DNA of 32,647 nt. It comes from an uncultured bacterium. Its GTDB lineage: Bacteria > Actinomycetota > Coriobacteriia > Coriobacteriales > Coriobacteriaceae. Position numbers and translations under genes: made by a program. The stretch spans positions 1 to 32,647 of the forward strand of contig CAJMMA010000017.1 of NCBI GenBank assembly GCA_905214435.1, read 5' to 3'. Of this stretch, positions 1 through 8,813 are shown piece after piece (within the stretch, counting starts at the first letter, position 1; the number at the start of each line of letters is the position of its first letter). The notes under the pieces are model-generated. The model made no database searches and was not told the origin of the DNA. It saw nothing but the letters and a program-made list of their open reading frames with translations.

Positions 1-107
1 CCCGGCACGGGCTAAGTTTATCGCGAGTTCCGCACGAACAGGAGACCACTTAATGTGGCCTCCGTCGTGAGCAGGACTGTAGAGCAGGAAACTTAGCCCG
101 TGCCGGG
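1..107. repeat. Long palindromic element A at the left edge
   Basis: Bases 1-19 and 89-107 are a perfect 19-bp inverted repeat (left arm begins CCCGGCACGGG). The 69-nt interior can fold further: a tip CCAC-TTAAT-GTGG (about 37-57), flanked by GGAG/CCTCC and CACGA/TCGTG pairings and an imperfect AGTTCCGC/GCAGGACT stem. The whole is therefore one long, nearly continuous hairpin with a bulged centre. No T-tract follows the right arm, so it is not a standard terminator. The left arm starts at the window edge and may extend upstream. It sits in the leader or upstream region of the RNase J operon. Confidence 0.8.
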
Positions 108-312
108 GCCGCTGAGCCCTGACCGGCGGGATACACAGGTTCAGATGGGGCTTTGATGCATGGGTGGTCTGTTGTTGTGCAAATGGGTATCATACTGTGG
201 TTATTGCATCGACTCTGTGATGCATGTTTGTACGTTCCCGGCGGTCGGTTTGCCAGAAGCGCCCCGTCGGTTGTTTCAGACCCGTTTCGAAGAAAGGAAA
301 CAACACTAACCT
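108..312 (+). other. Leader region upstream of rnj
   Basis: This 205-base stretch between element A and the rnj start holds no convincing ORF. A short inverted repeat TGCATC/GATGCA lies at 205-210 and 219-224. A possible -10 (TATCAT at 188-193) has no good -35 partner, so I do not call a promoter. An AAAGGA ribosome binding site at 293-298 lies rather far (14 nt) from the ATG at 313. Confidence 0.5.
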
Positions 313-1983
313 ATGGCAGCTAAAAAATCATCTCCCTTGAAGATCATCCCGCTCGGCGGCCTTGACGGCATCGGCAAGAACATGACGGTCTTCGAGTGCG
401 GCGACGACATGGTGCTCGTCGACGCCGGCCTCATGTTCCCGGATGACTCCCAGCCCGGTATCGACCTGGTGCTTCCCGACTACACCTATGTTTTGGAGAA
501 CGAGGAAAAGCTCCGCGGTATCGTCGTCACCCACGGCCACGAGGACCACACCGGTTCGCTTCCGTATCTGCTGCAGGACCTCAACAACAAGGTGCCCATC
601 TTCTCGAGCAAGCTGACGCTCGGCTTTATCGAGGGCAAGCTCTCCGAGTTCCGCATCCGCGCACCCAAGTTCCGTGAGGTCAAGGGCGGCAGCCATGTCA
701 ACCTCGGCGGCATCTCGCTCGACTTCTTCTCGATGACGCACTCCATCCCCGGCGCTCTGGGCGTGTTCATTCGCACCAACCAGGGCACCGTTATGCACAC
801 CGGCGACTTTAAGCTCGACCAGACGCCCATCGACGGCGTCACGCCCGACTATGCCGCTATCAGCCGTTTTGCCAAGCAGGGCATCGACCTGCTGCTTTCC
901 GACTCCACCAATGCCACGGTTCCCGGCTTTACCAAGTCCGAGGCCGAGGTTGGTCCCAACCTGTTGCACGCCATCAAGAACGCCCCGGGTCGCGTGTTCG
1001 TCGCGTCGTTCTCGAGCCACATCCATCGTCTGCAGCAGATCTGCGATGCCGCCCGCAAGTGCGGCCGTAAGGTCGTTGTGACCGGTCGCTCCATGCTCAC
1101 GAACACCCGCGTGGCGCGTGAGCTGGGCTACCTCAACATCGATGACGCCGATATCATCGATGCCTTCGATATCGATAACCTGCCCGACGATAAGATTGTC
1201 GTCATGTGCACCGGTTCGCAGGGCGAGCCGCTGTCGGCCCTGTCCCGCATGGCCAATGGCGAGCACAAGACGCTCTCCATCCACGAGGGCGATACCGTTA
1301 TCCTTTCGGCAACTCCCGTTCCTGGCAACGAGAAGGCCGTCCAGCAGGTCGTCAACAGCCTGGCCAAGCTCGGCTGCGACGTGTGGGATAAGAACCGCGC
1401 TCTCGTCCACGTCTCGGGTCACGGTAGCCAGGAGGAGCTCAAGCTCCTGATGGCCATGGCCAAGCCCACGTACTTTATGCCGGTTCACGGTGAGGCCGTG
1501 CATCTGCGCGCCCATGCGCAGCTGGCCCGCAAGATGGGCATCAAGGACGATCATATCTTTATCCTCGATAACGGCGACACGCTCGAGATGCGCGGTGGTA
1601 TCGTCAAGCGCGGTACGCCCGTCGAGTCCGGTGTCGTTTACGTCGACGGCCTGCGTATCGGCGATACCGACCCCATCGTCCTGCGCGATCGCCAGAAGCT
1701 CGCCAACGACGGTATGGTCACGGCCGTTGCCATCGTCTCCCTCAAACACAAGAAGATCGAGGCCATCGAGTTCTCGGGCCGCGGCGTCTCGTTTGCCATC
1801 GACGACCAGTTCTCCGAGGATGCCTCCGCGTCCATTATGAAGACGATCGAGAAGGGTAAGTTTAGCTTTACCAGCAGCGGTTCCGATGCCATTCGCAAGG
1901 CCGTGCGCGATTCGCTCTCTAACTTTATCTGGAGCCGTACGCGCACCCGTCCGATGATCATCCCGGTCGTCATGGAGGTTTAG
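313..1983 (+). CDS. rnj: Ribonuclease J (metallo-beta-lactamase/beta-CASP RNase)
   Basis: This 556-residue protein has the layout of RNase J, an endonuclease and 5'-to-3' exonuclease acting in rRNA maturation and mRNA decay in the cytoplasm. The metallo-beta-lactamase zinc motif HGHEDH is at residues 74-79, with further metal ligands at H143 (MTHSIPG) and D165 (HTGDFK). The beta-CASP region holds VTGRSM, CTGSQGEP and SGHGSQEE, followed by the MPVHGE motif and the C-terminal domain. Length is normal for the family. The ATG at 313 is the only reasonable start; its AAAGGA site is spaced somewhat far. ftsK begins 1 nt after the stop, and this gene leads a seven-gene run reaching a terminator at 9358. 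Family assignment is secure; J1 versus J2 subtype cannot be told. Confidence 0.95.
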   Translation: MAAKKSSPLKIIPLGGLDGIGKNMTVFECGDDMVLVDAGLMFPDDSQPGIDLVLPDYTYVLENEEKLRGIVVTHGHEDHTGSLPYLLQDLNNKVPIFSSKLTLGFIEGKLSEFRIRAPKFREVKGGSHVNLGGISLDFFSMTHSIPGALGVFIRTNQGTVMHTGDFKLDQTPIDGVTPDYAAISRFAKQGIDLLLSDSTNATVPGFTKSEAEVGPNLLHAIKNAPGRVFVASFSSHIHRLQQICDAARKCGRKVVVTGRSMLTNTRVARELGYLNIDDADIIDAFDIDNLPDDKIVVMCTGSQGEPLSALSRMANGEHKTLSIHEGDTVILSATPVPGNEKAVQQVVNSLAKLGCDVWDKNRALVHVSGHGSQEELKLLMAMAKPTYFMPVHGEAVHLRAHAQLARKMGIKDDHIFILDNGDTLEMRGGIVKRGTPVESGVVYVDGLRIGDTDPIVLRDRQKLANDGMVTAVAIVSLKHKKIEAIEFSGRGVSFAIDDQFSEDASASIMKTIEKGKFSFTSSGSDAIRKAVRDSLSNFIWSRTRTRPMIIPVVMEV

Positions 1984-1984
1984 T

Positions 1985-4765
1985 TTGGCGCGCGGATCTG
2001 CAAAAAACGCCAAAGGCAATAAGGCCAATAACCAACCGGCATCTGCTAAGGGTGCCGGTTCCCATCTGCGTGCCAATAAGGGCCACGAGTCCGAGTTTGA
2101 TGAGTTTGAGCCCCTGGTCGAGCCTTCGGCCAATCGCGATATCGCCGGTGTGGTCATCGCCGTTTTGGCGATCGCGTCCTTCATTGCCGTGATCTCTCCG
2201 GCAACAGCGCCCGTGACGGCTGCGGTTGCCGGTTTCTACCACCTGGGCTTTGGTCTGGGCGCCTACGTGCTGCCGATCGTCATCTTGCTGTTTGCCGCCA
2301 CGCTCTTTTTGGGTGAGGACTCGCCGCTCAACGTGCGCTCTGTTGCGGGCGGCGCCTTGGTCTTTATCGCCGTCGTCTCCATTCTTTCGCTGATGGTGCC
2401 GGGCACGAGCGATTCGTGCGACCTTATGTTTACGCCGCAGAACCTTTCCGTGTCGGGCGGCTACATTGGCGCCTTTATCGCAAGTGCTTTGCAAAACGCC
2501 TTGGGTAAACCTATCGCCATGGTTGTCTTGCTGGGGCTTGTCGTCGTTGGTTTGGTCATTATCGGCTTTTCGGTGGGTGGCGTTTTGCGCTCCGCACGCG
2601 ATCGCGCTGCCGATTTTGCCGAGCGTCGACGTGCCGATGTCAATGCGAGCCCGTGGGGCGATGAAGAGGCCCTGTCTGTTCCCGGCGTCGCTTGTCCGCA
2701 CCTGAGCATTTTGCGCCAGAAGGGGACTGACGCCGCGGTGACCACGGTCATGGGTGGCGATGTCGACCCGGTTTTGGATGACGACGAGGACGATGACCCG
2801 TTTGTCGACGTATCCGAGTCGGTTGAAGCCGAGCGGGCCAAGACCACGCTGCTGCCGCGCCGTCATGCCAAGAAGGGCAAGACTGCGCCTAAGCTCAATA
2901 CGAGTGAGCCCGACCCGTCTTGGTCCGATAGCGAGATTGAGCTCACCGAGGGCGATGACGAGGACGACGAGGCTCCGATTGAGACCGCAAAGACAACTTT
3001 GCTGCCGCGTCGCCATGCAAAGCGCGGCCAGGTCACCGGACAGCTTTCGATGGAGGACGATCCGGACAAGGTTGACGAGTCCGAGCCGCCGTTTTCCGTG
3101 AATCCCGTCTCGGCCGCCCCCCAGATCCCCGACTTCCTGAAGCACCCCAAGGTCGCTGACGCCTCAACCTCTACGGCCTCTGCCGCTCCTGCTGCGGCTG
3201 ACAATGGGGGAGCGAGCGACACCGCAACTGACGCCGAGGGCGAAGAAGAGGACGGCCTCAAGCTTCCGCCGCTCGAAATCCTGCATGCCAACCCGCAGTC
3301 GGCTTCCGCTGCGTCTTCGGACAAGGAGCTGGAGCAGACCGCTGAGTCACTGCAATCCACCTTGCTTGAGTTTGGCCGCAGTGCCCGCGTGGTCGGCTGG
3401 ATCGCCGGCCCCACGGTGACGACCTTTAAGCTGCAGCCCGGTGAGGGCGAGCGTGTGAGCAAAATCTCGAGCCTCGAGGACGATATCGCGCTTTCGCTCG
3501 CTGCCCAGTCGGTGCGTATCTTTGCCCCGATCCCCGGCACCTCGCTCGTGGGCATCGAGATTCCCAACCGCAAGCGCCAGAACGTCAATCTGGGCGACGT
3601 GCTGCCCTATGTGAAGGGCGGTCCGCTCGAGCTCGCTATCGGCCGTGACGCCGAGGGCACGCCGGTCGTCGCCGACCTCGCCAAGATGCCTCACCTGTTG
3701 ATCGCCGGTACGACTGGTTCTGGTAAGTCGGTGATGATCAACTCCATCATCACGACCTTGCTCATGCGCGCCCTTCCCGAGGACGTTCGCCTGATTATGG
3801 TCGACCCCAAGCGCGTCGAGCTTGCGGGCTATAACGGTCTGCCGCATCTCTATGTGCCCGTGGTGACCGAGCCTAAGCAGGCCGCGAGCGCTCTGCAATG
3901 GGCTGTGTCCGAGATGGAGCGTCGCCTGAAGGTTTTCGAGCGTCTCAACGTGCGTAAGATCTCGACCTACAATGAAAAGCAGGCCGCCGGCGAGTTTGAG
4001 CATTACGACAACCCGCCGCAAAAGATGCCCTACCTGGTCATCATCATCGACGAGCTTTCGGACCTGATGATGGTCGCCGGTAAGGATGTCGAGGCCTCGA
4101 TCGTGCGTATTGCACAGCTGGGCCGTGCCGCCGGTATTCATCTTATCGTGGCCACGCAGCGCCCCAGCTCCAACGTGGTGACGGGCCTCATCAAGGCCAA
4201 CATCACCAACCGCATCGCCTTTAACGTCGCCACGGGCATCGACTCGCGCGTCATCATCGACCAGATGGGCGCCGAGAAGCTCACCGGTTTGGGCGACATG
4301 CTGTTCTCCAAGGTCGACTGGGGCAAGCCCCGCCGTATCCAGGGCTGCTTTGTCTCGGACGACGAAATCAACGAGATTGTCGAGTTCGTCAAGTCGCAGA
4401 GCGAGCCCGACTACCACGAGGAGATTCTGTCCGCCGTGGCGCCCGCTTCCATGTCCATGGCTGGTGGCGGCGGCATTGTCCGCACCGGAGTCGCCGAGCC
4501 GCAAGACGATGATCCGCTCATTTGGGAAGCCGCCCATATTGTGGTGGAATCGCAGCTGGGCTCCACATCTGGCCTGCAACGCCGCCTGAAGGTTGGCTAT
4601 GCGCGTGCCGGGCGTATTATGGACATGCTGGAAGAAAAGGGTGTCGTCGGCCCGCCCGACGGTTCCAAGCCGCGCGAGGTCCTGTTGGACGAGGAGGGGC
4701 TTGCCGCGCTGGAATCTGTCGACGCCGAGATGGCACGTGAAGATCGTGAGTTTGGAGGATTCTGA
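1985..4765 (+). CDS. ftsK: FtsK/SpoIIIE-family DNA translocase
   Basis: A septal DNA pump that moves chromosome ends through the closing septum and orients them for dimer resolution. The 926 residues contain about four hydrophobic segments (roughly 53-71, 78-109, 120-138, 177-200), a long acidic linker, the motor with Walker A AGTTGSGKS at 574-582 and Walker B YLVIIIDE at 683-690, and a C-terminal winged-helix gamma domain (from about residue 840) that reads the polar KOPS/SRS DNA signals. The start is TTG at 1985, supported by GGAGG at 1974-1978. An oddity is a 14-residue basic motif, AKTTLLPRRHAKxG, occurring twice in the linker at 285-298 and 335-348, exactly 50 residues apart. The stop overlaps the next start by one base. 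Confidence 0.95.
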   Translation: MARGSAKNAKGNKANNQPASAKGAGSHLRANKGHESEFDEFEPLVEPSANRDIAGVVIAVLAIASFIAVISPATAPVTAAVAGFYHLGFGLGAYVLPIVILLFAATLFLGEDSPLNVRSVAGGALVFIAVVSILSLMVPGTSDSCDLMFTPQNLSVSGGYIGAFIASALQNALGKPIAMVVLLGLVVVGLVIIGFSVGGVLRSARDRAADFAERRRADVNASPWGDEEALSVPGVACPHLSILRQKGTDAAVTTVMGGDVDPVLDDDEDDDPFVDVSESVEAERAKTTLLPRRHAKKGKTAPKLNTSEPDPSWSDSEIELTEGDDEDDEAPIETAKTTLLPRRHAKRGQVTGQLSMEDDPDKVDESEPPFSVNPVSAAPQIPDFLKHPKVADASTSTASAAPAAADNGGASDTATDAEGEEEDGLKLPPLEILHANPQSASAASSDKELEQTAESLQSTLLEFGRSARVVGWIAGPTVTTFKLQPGEGERVSKISSLEDDIALSLAAQSVRIFAPIPGTSLVGIEIPNRKRQNVNLGDVLPYVKGGPLELAIGRDAEGTPVVADLAKMPHLLIAGTTGSGKSVMINSIITTLLMRALPEDVRLIMVDPKRVELAGYNGLPHLYVPVVTEPKQAASALQWAVSEMERRLKVFERLNVRKISTYNEKQAAGEFEHYDNPPQKMPYLVIIIDELSDLMMVAGKDVEASIVRIAQLGRAAGIHLIVATQRPSSNVVTGLIKANITNRIAFNVATGIDSRVIIDQMGAEKLTGLGDMLFSKVDWGKPRRIQGCFVSDDEINEIVEFVKSQSEPDYHEEILSAVAPASMSMAGGGGIVRTGVAEPQDDDPLIWEAAHIVVESQLGSTSGLQRRLKVGYARAGRIMDMLEEKGVVGPPDGSKPREVLLDEEGLAALESVDAEMAREDREFGGF

Positions 4766-6258
4766 TGGCTGCACGCTTTGGTGACATGCTGCTCGAGCAG
4801 CGTCGCCGAATGGGCCTTTCCATTCAGCAGGTCGCCAACACCATCAAAATCAGGCCGCAGATCATCGAGTTTTTCGAGACCGGTAACTTTGCTTCGATGC
4901 CGCCGCGCGGCTATGCGCAGGGCATGATTTCGAGCTATGCTCGTTTTTTGGGCCTCAATCCGCGCGAGGTCGTCAATGCCTACTTTGACGAACTGATGGC
5001 ATACGAACGCGAGACGTCGCAGCAGGGCGGTCGTTTCCAGGACGCCGCCGGCTACGTCAATTCGCGTTCCTCTGTCGATAACGGGCGCTTCCTGATGGTT
5101 CAGGGCGGTCGTTCGACTCGCTATGGACAGCGTCCTCAGCAGGCCGGTTATATTACCGAGACGGGTTCGGGCGAGGAGATTCGCTCACAGCGTGACCGGT
5201 TCCGCAGTACGCCGATGCCCGAGGACCGTGCACTTCCCGCTGCCCGCGGCGTGGCGCGTGACCCTCGTGCCGGCTACGGCGACGGCGGCTATTCCGATCG
5301 CGGTCACCGTGGTATCTCCACCGGACGCTCTCGCAGTGGCTATGCGGACGCCGATACCACGCAGGTGACGCCGCGTCTTCGCTCTCAACCACAGCCGTAT
5401 GGCCAGCGCTCTTCGGCTCCGCGTGCGGGCCAGCGTGGCTATCAAGGCCGCGGTGAACTTGCGCCCCGCTCGGGTCAGCGCAGCCTTCAGGGCCAGGGTG
5501 GCTATTGCGGCCGTTCCGATAGCAATCGTGGCCGTATGCCTCAGGGAGGCGGCCGCAGCAGTTCCAGTCGTGGACGCGGCGGTTCCCGTGCTCCTCAAAA
5601 CAACGGGCTCGATCCGCGTATCGTCTACGCCGGTATCGGTGCCGTGGCGTTGCTGCTGATCGTGCTCATCGTGGTACTTCTGCGCGGCTGCGCATCTTCG
5701 ACGCCCGAGACCACGCCCGAGACGCCCGCTGTTGCCAAGACGACGACCAAGAAGTCTTCTAAGAAGACCGAAACGGTCGACGAGGACGAAGACACCGATG
5801 AGCCGACTGACGAGTCGACTGATTCGGACGCCGCCAAGACGACGGCCAAGAAGGAAGAGAACGAGGTCACAAAGGTTAAGGTCTCCGTTGCCAAGGGAAA
5901 GACCGCGTGGATTGAGGTCAAGGTCGACGGAAAGTCGGTCTATGGCGCCCAGGCGACTGGCCCCTTTGAGCAGGAGTACACGCCCGAGTCCTCGATCGAG
6001 ATCACCACGTCCAAGCCTTCCGATGTCACCGTTACCAAGAACGGCGAAAAGGTCCGTTACGATACCAAGACCTCGGGCGTGGCGCGTGTGACGATCACCG
6101 TTCCCAAGAAGGAGACGACTGATTCCGAGAATGGTGAAAGTTCTGATGGTGCCGACACCACCGACGGCACCGATGCCCAGTCCACGGATGGCGCCGATAC
6201 CGCAACTGACGGCCAGACGCCCACCGATTCTACCGACTATTCGTACGATAGCTATTAA
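4765..6258 (+). CDS. RodZ-like helix-turn-helix membrane protein
   Basis: The 497-residue protein has the RodZ order of parts. There is an N-terminal Cro/C1-type helix-turn-helix (about 1-75; GDMLLEQRRRMGLSIQQVA begins the domain), a long cytoplasmic linker, one transmembrane helix at about 287-309 and an extracytoplasmic beta-rich domain at about 370-450 (DUF4115-like). RodZ proteins tether MreB and support rod shape; in this lineage the first domain may instead contact other cell-envelope factors. The linker from about 210 to 280 is rich in R, G, Q and S with repeated RG and GQR units. After the membrane helix comes a T/K/D/E-rich spacer, and the tail is D/T/S-rich. It starts on the ATG overlapping the ftsK stop (TGATG), so it is translationally coupled. 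Family call is good; function is inferred. Confidence 0.8.
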   Translation: MAARFGDMLLEQRRRMGLSIQQVANTIKIRPQIIEFFETGNFASMPPRGYAQGMISSYARFLGLNPREVVNAYFDELMAYERETSQQGGRFQDAAGYVNSRSSVDNGRFLMVQGGRSTRYGQRPQQAGYITETGSGEEIRSQRDRFRSTPMPEDRALPAARGVARDPRAGYGDGGYSDRGHRGISTGRSRSGYADADTTQVTPRLRSQPQPYGQRSSAPRAGQRGYQGRGELAPRSGQRSLQGQGGYCGRSDSNRGRMPQGGGRSSSSRGRGGSRAPQNNGLDPRIVYAGIGAVALLLIVLIVVLLRGCASSTPETTPETPAVAKTTTKKSSKKTETVDEDEDTDEPTDESTDSDAAKTTAKKEENEVTKVKVSVAKGKTAWIEVKVDGKSVYGAQATGPFEQEYTPESSIEITTSKPSDVTVTKNGEKVRYDTKTSGVARVTITVPKKETTDSENGESSDGADTTDGTDAQSTDGADTATDGQTPTDSTDYSYDSY

Positions 6259-6284
6259 GCCGCTCGTACGCGAAAGGAAACATC

Positions 6285-6782
6285 ATGGCTAAAGATTCCA
6301 GCTTCGACGTCGTGTCCGAGGTCAACATGCAAGAGGTCGACAACGCCTTCCAGCAGACCACGCGCGAGATTTCCCAGCGCTATGACCTGAAGGATTCCGG
6401 CGCCACGATTGAGCTTTCGAAGGGCGACAAGCTCTTTACGATCAACGCCCCGGCCGACTTTGTCTCCAAGCAGATCATCGATGTCCTGAGCTCCAAGCTC
6501 ATTAAGCGCGGCATCGACCTCAAGGCTGTTTCGTGGGATGCTCCGCAGGCGGCATCGGGCGGCACCGTGCGCGTGCTCGGCCATATCGTCGAGGGTATCG
6601 ACCAGGCGACCGCCAAGAAGATCAACAAGGACATCAAGGACCAAAAACTCAAGGTCAAGGTGACCATCGAAGCTGACAAGCTGCGTGTTTCCTCTGCTTC
6701 GAAGGACGCGTTGCAGGCCGTGATCCAGTTCCTGCGCGACCAGGACTACGGCCAGCCGCTGCAGTTCACCAACTACCGCTAA
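6285..6782 (+). CDS. yajQ: YajQ family nucleotide-binding protein
   Basis: A 165-residue protein of the UPF0234/DUF520 family. It opens with the family signature MAKDSSFDVVSEVNMQEVDN and continues with SQRYDLKDS near residue 33 and a repeat of the same alpha-beta fold. Xanthomonas YajQ binds cyclic di-GMP and other members bind nucleotides or RNA; the ligand here is unknown. An AAAGGA site lies 7-8 nt before the ATG. It sits between the rodZ-like gene and rimO with short gaps (26 and 27 nt), inside the rnj operon. Length is the family norm. Confidence 0.92.
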   Translation: MAKDSSFDVVSEVNMQEVDNAFQQTTREISQRYDLKDSGATIELSKGDKLFTINAPADFVSKQIIDVLSSKLIKRGIDLKAVSWDAPQAASGGTVRVLGHIVEGIDQATAKKINKDIKDQKLKVKVTIEADKLRVSSASKDALQAVIQFLRDQDYGQPLQFTNYR

Positions 6783-6809
6783 TATCATTCGAAAGGACCG
6801 CTCTCCAAC

Positions 6810-8159
6810 ATGGATACACCGTTGGGCTCCGTGCTCTACATCACCCTCGGGTGCGCCAAGAACGAGGTCGATACCGACCGCATGCGTTCTCTTTTGACCG
6901 CCGCAGGTTACGAGGAGGCATTCGACCCGCAGGAGGCCGATATCGCCATCGTCAATACGTGCTCGTTCCTCGCCTCCGCAACGTCCGAGAGCATCGAGAC
7001 CACGCTCGAGCTCGCCAACGAGGTGCAGGACGGCGTTCGTTCCTGCCCGATCGTCATGTGCGGCTGCGTGCCGTCACGCTACGGCGACGACCTTCCCGAC
7101 GAGCTTCCCGAGGTCGCGGCCTTTGTGAAGGCCGACGAGGAAGACGGCATCGTCTCTGTCATCGATGACGTGCTGGGTGTTGAGCGCGAGATTGCCGCCT
7201 ATATTCCGCAGGTCAAGCGTACCGTCGAGGGCGCTGTCGCCTACGTCAAGATCTCCGATGGCTGCAACCGCTTCTGTAGCTTCTGCATGATCCCGTATAT
7301 CCGCGGTCGTTATCACTCGCGCAATGCCGAGAGCATTATCTTCGAGGTGCGCGACCTGGTCGCCGGTGGTGTGCGCGAGATCGTTCTGATCGGTCAGGAC
7401 ACGGGCATTTGGGGCACTGACTTTGCGGATGAGGACGTCGCCGAGGGCTCGCCGCGCAATCTGGCGCAGCTGCTGCAGGCTGTTGCTGAGGCGGTGCGTC
7501 CTCATAACGTTTGGGTCCGCGTGCTCTACCTGCAGCCCGAGGGCATGACCGATGAGCTCATCGAGACGATTCGCGATACGCCCGAGGTGCTTCCCTATAT
7601 CGATATCCCCGTGCAGCACTGCGACGCGCGCATTCTCAAGGCTATGCGCCGTTCTGGTTCGCGCCAGAAGCTCGAGGACCTGTTCCGCGATCTGCGTGAG
7701 CGTATCCCCGGCATCGTGATCCGTTCCACGGCCATGGTCGGCTTCCCGACCGAGACCGACGACGAGTTCCGCGACCTTATCGACTTTATGGACACCGTCG
7801 GCTTTGACTACACGAGCGTCTTTGCCTACTCGCAGGAGGAGGGCAGCCTGGCCGCTAAGATGGAGGGTCAGGTCGACGAAGAGGTCAAGCTCGAGCGCGC
7901 CCAGGAGGCCATGGACCTGGCTGAGTCGCTCGGTTTTGCCGCCACCGCCGCACATGTGGGCGAGCGCGCCCAGGTGATCGTCGACGGTATCGAAGAAACC
8001 GAGGACGGCGCCGAGCTGATCGGCCATGCCTGGTTCCAGGCGCCCGATTCCGATGGCGCGGTGCATCTGGACGCCAGCGAGGCGTCCGTGGGTGATATTC
8101 TGACCGTCGAGTTTACCGATAGCTTCTGCTATGAGCTTATCGGACATGTTGTGGAGTAG
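6810..8159 (+). CDS. rimO: Ribosomal protein S12 methylthiotransferase RimO
   Basis: A radical-SAM enzyme that adds a methylthio group to an aspartate of ribosomal protein S12 using two [4Fe-4S] clusters. The 449 residues show the N-terminal methylthiotransferase domain with cysteines C15, C51 and C86, the radical-SAM motif CNRFCSFC (C152, C156, C159), and a C-terminal TRAM domain from about residue 385. The opening ITLGCAKNEVDTDRM matches RimO better than MiaB, whose typical TFGCQMN opening occurs in the second methylthiotransferase gene at 14794. The ATG follows an AAAGGA site. pgsA follows 9 nt after the stop. Confidence 0.93.
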   Translation: MDTPLGSVLYITLGCAKNEVDTDRMRSLLTAAGYEEAFDPQEADIAIVNTCSFLASATSESIETTLELANEVQDGVRSCPIVMCGCVPSRYGDDLPDELPEVAAFVKADEEDGIVSVIDDVLGVEREIAAYIPQVKRTVEGAVAYVKISDGCNRFCSFCMIPYIRGRYHSRNAESIIFEVRDLVAGGVREIVLIGQDTGIWGTDFADEDVAEGSPRNLAQLLQAVAEAVRPHNVWVRVLYLQPEGMTDELIETIRDTPEVLPYIDIPVQHCDARILKAMRRSGSRQKLEDLFRDLRERIPGIVIRSTAMVGFPTETDDEFRDLIDFMDTVGFDYTSVFAYSQEEGSLAAKMEGQVDEEVKLERAQEAMDLAESLGFAATAAHVGERAQVIVDGIEETEDGAELIGHAWFQAPDSDGAVHLDASEASVGDILTVEFTDSFCYELIGHVVE

Positions 8160-8168
8160 GAGAGCGTC

Positions 8169-8807
8169 GTGGCAAACGAGAGCAATAAGGAACTGACGAG
8201 TGTTTGGACGCCCGCCAACATCGTGACGTGCGTTCGCATCGTCTTTATCCCGGTGTTCATGATCGTGTCGGCGCTGTCTCACACGAGCGTTGCCGGTACG
8301 GACTGGAGCACCTTCGACGGCCCGCTCGCTGCCGCAGCCTTCATCCTGTATGTCATCCTGTCGTGCACCGATAAGGTCGACGGCTATCTGGCGCGCTCGC
8401 GCAACGAGATCACCGACTTCGGTAAGTTCTTGGACCCCATCGCCGACAAGCTACTCGTGTTCTCGGCCCTGCTGCTGTTCCTCGATTTTGGCGCGGTGAC
8501 CGTGTGGTCCGTGTTCATTATCTTGTTCCGCGAGCTGTTGGTGAGCGCCCTTCGCATGGTCGCGAGTGCGGCCGGTGTGGTCATTGCCGCCGATAAGCTC
8601 GGCAAGTACAAGACGGCGACCACGATGGTCTCCATCTGCGGCTACCTGTGCGTCTTTGCGATGACCGGCCTCCAGTTGGGGCCTGCGGAGCTGTTGCTCG
8701 GTGTCTATGGCGTTTCACGCTTCCTGTACGCTGTTGCCGTTGTCCTGACCGTTATCTCGGGCGCCCAGTACTTCTGGAACTGCCGCAAGATCGTCTTTTC
8801 GGTCTAG
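8169..8807 (+). CDS. pgsA: CDP-diacylglycerol-glycerol-3-phosphate phosphatidyltransferase
   Basis: A membrane enzyme making phosphatidylglycerol-phosphate from CDP-diacylglycerol. The CDP-alcohol phosphatidyltransferase signature is complete: D68, D71-G72, A75-R76, G85, D89 and D93 in the stretch from TDKVDG to DPIAD. The rest of the 212 residues is mostly hydrophobic helices. The start is GTG at 8169, just after rimO. A second family member lies at 29017-29721 on the other strand. This copy is the better candidate for the PgsA of general phospholipid synthesis because it sits in the conserved rimO-pgsA-cinA-recA order; that assignment is inference. Confidence 0.88.
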   Translation: MANESNKELTSVWTPANIVTCVRIVFIPVFMIVSALSHTSVAGTDWSTFDGPLAAAAFILYVILSCTDKVDGYLARSRNEITDFGKFLDPIADKLLVFSALLLFLDFGAVTVWSVFIILFRELLVSALRMVASAAGVVIAADKLGKYKTATTMVSICGYLCVFAMTGLQLGPAELLLGVYGVSRFLYAVAVVLTVISGAQYFWNCRKIVFSV

Positions 8808-8813
8808 GTCCTG

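Noticed and set aside
188..193. TATCAT as the -10 of an rnj promoter
   Set aside because: No acceptable -35 at 16-18 bp spacing; transcription may start elsewhere or upstream of the window.
328..2184. A 618-codon open frame on the minus strand
   Set aside because: It lies opposite rnj and the start of ftsK; the long frame arises from GC-rich codon structure and its peptide has no recognisable domain.
7074..8282. A 402-codon minus-strand frame opposite rimO
   Set aside because: Shadow of rimO: no ribosome binding site, His/Asp/Gly-rich composition typical of antisense frames.
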